Source: Enoplosus armatus
Lineage: Eukaryota > Chordata > Actinopteri > Centrarchiformes > Enoplosidae
DNA: 64,000 nucleotides
Reading direction: 5' to 3'
Assembly: GCF_043641665.1 (NCBI RefSeq)
Contig: NC_092182.1
Span: 13,144,956 to 13,208,955, forward strand
Shown here: positions 1 through 64,000 of the stretch, one piece after another
Numbering within the stretch: the stretch's first letter is position 1
Layout: the number at the start of each line of letters is the position of its first letter
Program-made: the position numbers and the translations under genes
The notes under the pieces: generated by a model
Seen by the model: the letters and a program-made list of their open reading frames with translations, nothing else
Databases searched by the model: none
Told to the model about the DNA's origin: nothing

Positions 1-1882
1 TGTTTTAAAAGGACAAGTACGGAGGGTTTCAGAGAGACTGACAGCAGGAACATTTCATAGCCAAGAAACCAGCGGTTTCATTTATGCTTCAATACACAGT
101 AATCAGAGCCTAGGCTCTGGAGAAGACAACGAAAACTAGTGTTTGTACTCCTCCTTGCTCATATCTTTTCTCATATCTTTTGAGACCGTTTCTAAACAAA
201 TTCTTTGCCGCAGGTCATGCCAGCTTGTACATATCAAGCTTTTTTCTTCTATTGACAGAAATCTTCACGTTGTGAGGCTATTACAGTTTTCCCTACAAGA
301 CTTTTGTTAAAAAAAACAAAACCTTTGTGAATCAGTTAAACCGTACAGCAGGAAGAAGGAACTATCAGCAAACCAAGAGACGCGGTTTACATGATGACAT
401 GACTCACTGTCTGCCTCTCGAAACTCTCAAACGTTGTGTGCTTGTGTAACTATTTCTGCTCAGCATTGTAAATGTGAAGTAAAATGGACCACAACTCAGC
501 AAATGCACGGCCAATTTCTTGCCTTAAATCTATTCAGAATCCAATCTTGGTGAATACTTGAATATGAAATTTGACAACGTTTCAAGAACAGCTTCCACGT
601 TCTTTCTAGTTTTTATTTTATTTAAAGCAAAAACCAGTGACAGTCCAGTGAGGGGTGGATTAGTCCAATCAGGTGTAGGAAAAGTTCATGCTGATGTTTT
701 AGTGCAGAGGAACACTTTCAATCGTCTTTTGTTCTGACTGAAATGATGTCTGTCCTTAGAAAACGCTTACTAAGCCATGTCAGATTACAATCAGCACAGT
801 AATAATGGAGGGCTTTCTTTGCTTGGCTAATTCTTGATAGCACACATGCAAAAACAGGACTGGAAGTATTGTCACTGAATTATATGTATCCAACAGATGG
901 ACCCTGGTACCTGTTGTGGTCCACATGTAGCGCGGGAGAGTGCAGTACAGATGTCAAAAGATATGTGTATTCTGCGCAGTGACTGGTCTCCAATCGATTT
1001 GGTCAATCACTTAATTGTTTCTCTCCTCCATGCGGCCGGTGATAAATGCTCATGGTGCCTGTTAATGGCCTCTTTCAAGCCTGTTGGCTCTGGGCAAAGC
1101 TAACTGAGCCAAACTCTATACATTACTCACCATATCAGTGAGCTAGAGGGGGGGGGGCATCCCTGTATACAATGTCAGCTGCAGTGCAGAGGAAGATACA
1201 GCTCGTCTGTGTGTGTGTCTGACAGAGCAGAAAAGGATGTTTCCAAATAGAAACTACACTGGAAGACGCTTTACTTGAATGTGAAAAAAGTGACAATTTT
1301 CAGAGCTTCTGGCAGATCTAACTGATCACAGAGGTAACTGATCTAACTGATGTGGACCACGGAGATAAACCTTCCAAATTATGCTGCAGTCCTGCTTCCT
1401 TCAGTTTTCCTGATTACATTTTACATGTATTCATTTGAGGAAGGTTACACTCTACAATCTGAATGTGTGATCTGCTGCAAATTTTAGTCTGTGTTGCCAT
1501 TCAGGGTATTTTTTTAAGAGCAAATTGAAAATGTGCATAAAAAAACAGGTGGACACACTAAAAATAAAACATGATGATTCATGGGAACTTGGTATTATGT
1601 TGTGCAGCACTACACAGAAAGGACCGGCGCTGGGATGGAAACCCAGGATATTTTGTTGTGAGGAGGCACATTTGTGCTGCACACTTGCTTCAATATCCAC
1701 AAATGAGTGTGCTTCTCCATTCTCCATTGAATCATTTAATTTCTGTTTATGAAGCACATACTGATGCTTGAATAAATGTTGGAAGACCATCTATATTTCA
1801 ATATACATAATACATGTAGTTGTGCTGTATTCATTTGCCAGAGATGATGGAAGGAAAAGCAAAACAATGAGCAGTCACTCAC
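1..1882 (-). other. gnai2: gnai2 intron 2 (partial)
   Basis: This follows the exon 2 donor on the minus strand. The next coding exon, expected to begin with an IIHEDG-like sequence, is not present, so it lies left of the window. I see only ordinary AT-rich intron, a 10-nt G run at 1148-1157 and short open frames without protein-like character. Confidence 0.7.
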
Positions 1883-40560
<38,678 letters not shown>

Positions 40561-42019
40561 GTTCCCTTCAAGAGCTGTCGGAAAATAGCCCTTCAGCATT
40601 CGCGTTCATATCAAATACTGTTCCAACTGGCAACATCGGGGGCTTATGTGATACGAGAGATAAGAGACGTTTTTGTTTGTTTATTTTTTAATAGGCTTAA
40701 TTTCAAGCTAATAGCTAGCATAGCACCAATAACTGGTCCATGTCTTGTGTGGATTTCACCCTTTTCATTGCCTACAAAATAGAACAGTGGTAGAGAGAAA
40801 ACGATTCAGATTGTTTACTTAGGTAAAAGCAGAAATACCACTGTGTAAAAATACTCCATTTCAAGTGAATGTACTGCATTCAGAATTTTACTTCACTACA
40901 AGTAGCTACAAACGTATTTTCTGTAAATTGTACTTGAAGTATCAAAAATAAGAGTACTCACTATGCAGAGTGGTCCCTCTCAAAAATGTTATATTCATAT
41001 TTAATTATTGTTATTGATGCAATAATATGTAAGTACAATTTTAATGTTGTAGCTGGTTGAGAGATGGAGCAATTGCATCTACTTTATACACTGTTGGGTC
41101 GTTTAATCTGCTATAACAATGCTTCATATTTTCTAAGATGATAAGTTTATCTAAATGTTTAATCTTGGAATTAATCTCAGTCAGCTTGGTAATCAATAAT
41201 AGCTGTCATATAAGTGTTGTAGGATAAGAAATACAATATTTCCCTCATAAATGTAGTGGAGTACAAGTAAGTCAAGTGCAAGTACCTCAAAAGTGTACCT
41301 AAGTACAGTAAATGATTAAATGTGCTTAGTTACTGTCCACCACTTAAATACGAGTCTGCAGATTGTATCATTTGATTTGTTTCTATATTAGTCTAAAAAC
41401 ATATAATAAGCATTAAGTTGGATGTTGGACTTTCAACCTCAGGAGCTTATGATGAGCATTTGAAGGCGACAGAAAAACCAAAATTACGGCATTAGTGGTC
41501 GCTGTATTTTTAATATTGGTAATCCAAATTGGTTTATACAAATAGCTGAGTAGGATTGTTATTTAAAGCACTTGTTAGAATAGCAGCCAATTTTGATGAA
41601 TAAATATTAAACTGAGCCAATACAAACTAGATAATTAATGCTTTAAGTAGATGCTCTATAAAAACCCTAACTTGTCTTGTTACTTTATGGTCACAGCGCC
41701 ACAGCTAATGTCTTCCACAGCTCTATAGTGTCACCTTGTGGACAGGCTCCTGACTCTCAAGAGAAGAATTAACAGCCATAGTGGTCCAATTAAAGCTGTT
41801 ATTATTCTGCTTATTCGCTCAGATAATCTACACAATACACTGAATTATGCATTATAGATTCAATGTCACGGAATTGTAGCATTTTAATTAAGTGTTTCAG
41901 TTAGAAATGATAATGTAGACGAGTGACGGAGTCTTAGAAGGCAGTCCAATCGCCTCTTTCCAAGAGCATTTAATGAGGTGGAGGACAATGGGAGAAAAAA
42001 GTTTTGTTACCTCATTATC
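40561..42019. other. Intergenic region between slc38a3 3' end and gnai2 promoter
   Basis: AT-rich spacer. A 561-bp hAT-like element occupies 40785-41345. From 41346 to 42019 I see no exon, RNA gene or clear regulatory site. The interval is about 1.5 kb if the slc38a3 poly(A) site is placed near 42,000. Confidence 0.6.
40785..41345. mobile_element. hAT-like non-autonomous DNA transposon (MITE)
   Basis: The left end starts CAGTGGT and the right end finishes ccaccactt, the expected inverse apart from the last base. The interior (a fall-off of 'aaaatactcca', 'gtactcactatgcag', 'gttgtagctggttgag', 'agtacctcaaaa') matches a repeat I recognise as very common in percomorph genomes. Flanks aaatagaa and aaatacga agree at 6 of 8 positions, as expected for an aged 8-bp hAT target duplication. 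No transposase is encoded. The exact family name is not recalled. Confidence 0.75.
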
Positions 42020-42025
42020 TTTATT
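42020..42025 (-). terminator. slc38a3: Candidate poly(A) signal AATAAA for slc38a3
   Basis: Minus-strand AATAAA with a downstream U-rich element, the first exact hexamer after the stop codon. Placement is provisional because weaker variant signals lie nearer to the stop. Confidence 0.4.
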
Positions 42026-44206
42026 GCAACATTGTTTACAGTACAATAACTGCCAGCAACATATTAAAATATATAGAGATACAAGAAAAATCGACATGAA
42101 TCAAAGGACAAAAAGGTTTAAAAGCACTTTGAAAATGATTACATTTATATTTTTAATTGGGCTAAAACTTTAATTGCTATTTACATTGTACAAACTAGAT
42201 ATGCATATAGAATATAAAGGGTATACATTTATATACATTATTTATAAATGCTGGCCGATGTCAATATTTAATATGTTACTATTCAATCATACACATTTCA
42301 ATAAATCACACACAGAGGGAGACTAACAACACCATGATCTAAATAGAGGTCCTCAGAGATCATCTCGTATCAGCCACTAACACAGTGTATCCGTTCACAT
42401 TGTTGCATCTTATTTTATATTTTTTTTGCGTGTTGTGAGGTTTTGAAGTGTTTTTTGTGTGTGTGCACCATTGAAAAACTGTTTATGACACATTAGATTT
42501 ACCGAATGGCTTTATCATCCATAAAGCCAAAAACTAAGGTCAAACTAGAAGCAGGGAGTTGTGGATGAATTTAACCCTTGCATTGGTTAAACCACAACAA
42601 ACACTAAGTTATGCCCCAGTGGCTGATTCAGATGATTCCCTCTGCATACAGACACAAAGACAACCAAATATCTAGATACAATGAAAATAAAAAAGGGATT
42701 AAAAGAGGTTTGTTGTGTAACAAATTGACAAGACAATACTCACTTACCCATACAGCACTCACTGTAGTCTGGTGTAACAGAATTTATAATTTAAAAAAAC
42801 GATGACACGTAGGCAAGTATACCAGCTCACTAACAACTCCAAGTTAGTAGGTTACTGTCTGCCAAGAAGCAGCAAGGAAGTCCGAAATGACCCAAACTAT
42901 ACCACTGATGATAAACCACTGACTATAAAAGACAAATAGAAGAAAAAAAATCAATCATTAACAGGTTTTGCATCTTGCATTTCATCACTGAATCAGATTC
43001 AACTGATACGGCCGATTAAACATTAAACATGAAGAACAGTTGATCCATCAATGGTAGGAGACGAACACTTGAATTATACTTCTGATCGGAGTATAGGTCC
43101 AGGTTTAACAACACAAATGCATATATATACTATAGTTCAAATACAGTGGAGCCATGTTTTCCTTTTTTAAACAACACGGACACTTAAAAACCTCCAACAG
43201 TACATCCAACTAATTTGTCGTTTTATCTACAGAACGGACCAGAGGAGGAAACTAATGATGGCAGGGGCTCATTGGAAAGTCAACCTTATAACGTTATTTC
43301 AAGTAGTGTTTGAGAAGACATCCATATCACACCATTGATACATTGCTAATTATCTCGTAATCTACATGAGATTGATTCATTTATCAATGATTTAGTTACG
43401 CAAAAGGGACATGCCCTTAAATCACATCTATCAAACACGTGAATTTCTCACAAATCATTTGCTTATGTTTCAACTTATTAATGGCTACAAGAGGTTGTGC
43501 TTATCAAAGGAAAGTGCTATTGCTAACCATCAACTTTTTCAAGATTGTTAAAGACACAGTAATCCCATGTCCGTCATCTCTGTCAGGGATCAAGCTTGTG
43601 CTGGACACAGAAATATTTACAGGCACCAAACTGTTACTAACCACTTCATGAAGTGACCCTGTTGTTGTTGTTTTTTAATACATGTTTTGGTTATCTCTGA
43701 TTACTTCCAGTAAATGTTCAGAAACAACACATCAAATCCTCCAGGTAAAAAAACAGAGTGGCAACCTTCGTCTTTTCATTTCATTTATCACACTGATCTG
43801 TACAATCCCACTGATGAGGTCTTCAGTACCATTTATCGCTGTCATTTACGCGATAATACTGAAAAGAAAACTCTGTGCACAATATAGTCTTTTACATAGT
43901 GATCTGGGCGGCCAGGATCCATATAAACATGCTCCCAACCTGAAACCTGCCTCTCTGATATTGATCGCCTCATGAGGATCATGTCATCAGTGCATACTGC
44001 ATCTTCTGGGGCTTTAATCAGGTAGTGATTAATAACAAAAATATACATCTAGATCATATTGTGTAGGAATGTTATGATAAATGTGCTCACACACACCACA
44101 TACCTTCTGTGGTTTTGCACCTTGCTCTGTCAGAGGGGAGACCGTTAACACCTCCAAACCTTAAAATACACAGCAGCAGCACAAGTTAGTGGAGTAGGAG
44201 CTCATC

Positions 44207-44369
44207 TTAAAAGGAACAGTTTGACATTTTCCAGTGTATATGCTAAACTAAGCTAACCAGCTGCTGGCTGTAGCTTAAAATGTGCTGTCCTGACATGAGA
44301 GCGGTAACAATCTTCTCATCTAATTCTCTACATGAAGTGTATTTCCCGAAAATGTTGAACTATTCCTTT
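44207..44369. mobile_element. TTAA-flanked MITE (piggyBac-like)
   Basis: The left end reads ttaaAAGGAACAGTTTGACATTTTC and the right end, inverted, reads ttaaAGGAATAGTTCAACATTTTCG: terminal repeats of about 22 bp with few mismatches. TTAA on both sides is the target duplication of piggyBac-type transposition. The interior (agctaaccagctgctggctg) resembles a repeat widespread in teleosts. It lies within the probable slc38a3 3' UTR. No coding capacity. Confidence 0.65.
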
Positions 44370-45016
44370 AACCTATCTTTCTTTCTGTGCAATAGCTTGT
44401 ACTATCACTTTCCTCTGCAGTTGCACAGAATGGCAAAGACGTAGTTATTCAAATAACTTAGAATAATCATAATAATAATATTAATAATAGACATACAAAT
44501 CATAAAATAATTGTCTATCATTCAATACATTTCTGTCATTCAACAGTTAAAAAGGGAGGTGCCTCAAATTGTTATCTGAGCAGCAGTTTGCAGATCATTG
44601 ATGATCTGAGGACAAGAGGGATAGGTAGGGGTGGGACAGGTGTATAAAGACAGCAGCTTTCTAGTGTTACTCCTCTGTTTTTTACATCCATCTCACAAGG
44701 CACAGCCTCCAAATATCAACATCAGTCTTTATGCACCTGGCTTATTTTGTAAATTCACTGTCAACTTTCCGAGAAAGTCTACTGGCCTGGATCTGCAGTC
44801 GCTGTTTGGCAGGATGCACAGTACAATGTAACGTCATTAGAGTGAGAGCTTTAGCGCAGAAATAAGAGAGCCATCCTCAACTCTAGACTCCTCCTCTGTG
44901 GCTACTATTCCTCTAATGGAAAAGAATGGGCATCTTCAACATCACACATTATTCAAAGTAAAAACAGTAACATTACAACACAGGTCTATAGGTATAAAAA
45001 AAAGGGAAGGTGGTGC

Positions 45017-62613
<17,597 letters not shown>

Positions 62614-62734
62614 ATCTGCTCTGGTGCCTTGGTGTGTAAGTAATAATGAGTCTGTTGAAATGTGTAAATGTTTGAGGCTGCGTCAATGTTCGAAAAGTGC
62701 GCCGAGAGTGACGGTTTTATTTTCCTCCTGGGAT

Positions 62735-64000
62735 CTGTGGAAGAAGAGATATGGGCAATTAGCATAATATTTTGCAATGGAAGAGGCGTTTTCCTGCCCT
62801 GAGAGCACAGGTAAAACACAGGAACATTTAAGAACAATCACACTCGTGTCAACCAGCAGGCCATCTCATTTCATCATTCATGTAATGACGAGTGTGTTTT
62901 CTAAAAACAGAACTGTGAAATTGTGAAAAGTGATTCATATCATCATTTCTTGAGTACCATTATTTTTGCCTTGAAACTTTATAATTCCCTCTCCCTTACA
63001 ATGACGACTACCTTCTCGCCCCCCCTTGGAGAAAGCTCTGAGCAAGTATGTTTTGGCATGTATTTAGTCTTTTGAATCTTTTTAGAAATTTTGTCTTTTA
63101 AATCAACAACCAGAACTTCTCTCTCAAACGATTAAATACAATCATAATAGTAACTAATCTCACAAGGACTACAAACACTGGTTATGTTTTGTGACCTTTC
63201 CTCGGAACAAATCTCATGAAAAGAGTTGTTCGAATGTATCGTCACATTATCTCCTGTGAAACCATGAACCATGAAAGCCCTGTGTACAGTTTTGTGACAA
63301 TGCATTTGTCAGTTAGTCCACTGAGGTTTTAAGTGGTTGGTGTCCCATAAAAAATAGGCAGATGTTCTCAAAGCATAATCCATCAATTTAGCCTGACAAT
63401 TCAAAATCATGAAATTTAGATATTTGTAGTGTTCCCTGGACAGCACTGATATTCAGTACATTATAAATACCACTGTTTAATAAATTGAAGGCATATTTAA
63501 TACATATTTTAAATTGCAAACTTGTTAACAGATTGATTTCACTTGGCTGATTAGACCTCTTCTCAGGGACTGCGTGGACGTGGACAGACTTCAATTGACA
63601 TCTCCCTCACTCTCCTGATAGCTTTGTTGTACCTGCTCGGGTGGGACAAATTACAGCTTTGTCATTCTTATTGGCACACAGAGTCCGATAACCTCACGTA
63701 ATAGCCAGCACAGCTCTGCCCACCTCCAACCTGAGCAGAGGTCTCAACCAGAATAAGTGAAAACACCTGTAATGTCTTTATTCTCTGTATTACACCTGAC
63801 TGTGTGAGAAAAATGCATTGTCACAAAGCTGAAAACAGAGCCGTTTTTCTTAGCTTGTGGAAAGTTGACATTTTGGAGATACATACTTTTCTTAGGATAG
63901 CAACAATAAATAACAACAAATTGATGCTTGAGACTGGAGATAACAACGCTTTAATTCCTGGTTTCCAACAATAAGAGACACGTGGGGAGATAAAGGAGGC
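62735..64000 (-). other. slc38a3: Upstream 5' UTR intron of slc38a3
   Basis: This precedes the acceptor at 62735-62740. No coding exon is visible. A donor-like site (CCCGAGCAG|gtacaa) on the minus strand near 63635 could end a noncoding first exon, but nothing else supports it. Confidence 0.5.

Larger units (their letters stand above)
42020..45016 (-). other. slc38a3: slc38a3 probable 3' UTR, about 3 kb
   Basis: The first canonical AATAAA downstream of the stop on the minus strand is at 42025..42020 (plus-strand tttatt), with a T-rich stretch (aacttttttctccc) about 17 bases beyond it. ATTAAA variants occur earlier, for example near 43674 and 44013, so shorter forms are possible. The region is AT-rich, has no conserved exon, and carries a TTAA-flanked MITE at 44211-44365. 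Length is inferred without transcript data. Confidence 0.45.

Overview
The window is vertebrate nuclear DNA, almost certainly from a teleost and most likely a spiny-rayed (percomorph) fish. The support is exon/intron genes with GT-AG splice sites, long CA/GT microsatellites, very little CpG outside one promoter island, and several interspersed repeats that I recognise as common in teleost genomes. No prokaryotic, phage, organellar or viral gene is visible.

Two protein-coding genes can be read exon by exon, both on the minus strand. The right third (45,017-62,734, UTR running left to about 42,000) holds slc38a3, encoding the system N glutamine/histidine/asparagine transporter SNAT3. I recover 15 core coding exons plus a 33-nt in-frame microexon candidate, and every phase closes into a 521-residue protein (510 without the microexon). 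Its 5' UTR is cut by an intron, so the promoter lies right of 62,734 or beyond the window. The left two thirds hold the start of gnai2 (G protein alpha-i2): coding exon 1 at 39,629-39,746 inside a CpG-rich promoter region, then a 37.7-kb first intron, then the 43-nt exon 2 at 1,883-1,925. Exon 3 onward lies left of the window. The order slc38a3 then gnai2, both transcribed the same way, matches what I recall of human 3p21.31.

Most of the rest is intron. Intron 1 of gnai2 carries microsatellites, a 28-nt poly-C run, degraded mobile elements, a perfect 32-bp palindrome, and at 21.3-22.1 kb a plus-strand stretch with two protein-like short ORFs and a poly(A) signal that I cannot name. Three well-defined non-autonomous DNA transposon copies were found: a 561-bp hAT-like element between the genes, a TTAA-flanked element inside the probable slc38a3 3' UTR, and a TA-flanked Tc1/mariner-like element in an slc38a3 intron. 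SINE-like and LINE-like fragments are also present.

The two genes are not known to work in one pathway. SNAT3 moves glutamine across the plasma membrane, while G alpha-i2 couples receptors to adenylyl cyclase inhibition; their adjacency looks like old synteny. I found no undescribed multi-gene system. The best leads are the slc38a3 microexon and the 21-22 kb locus.
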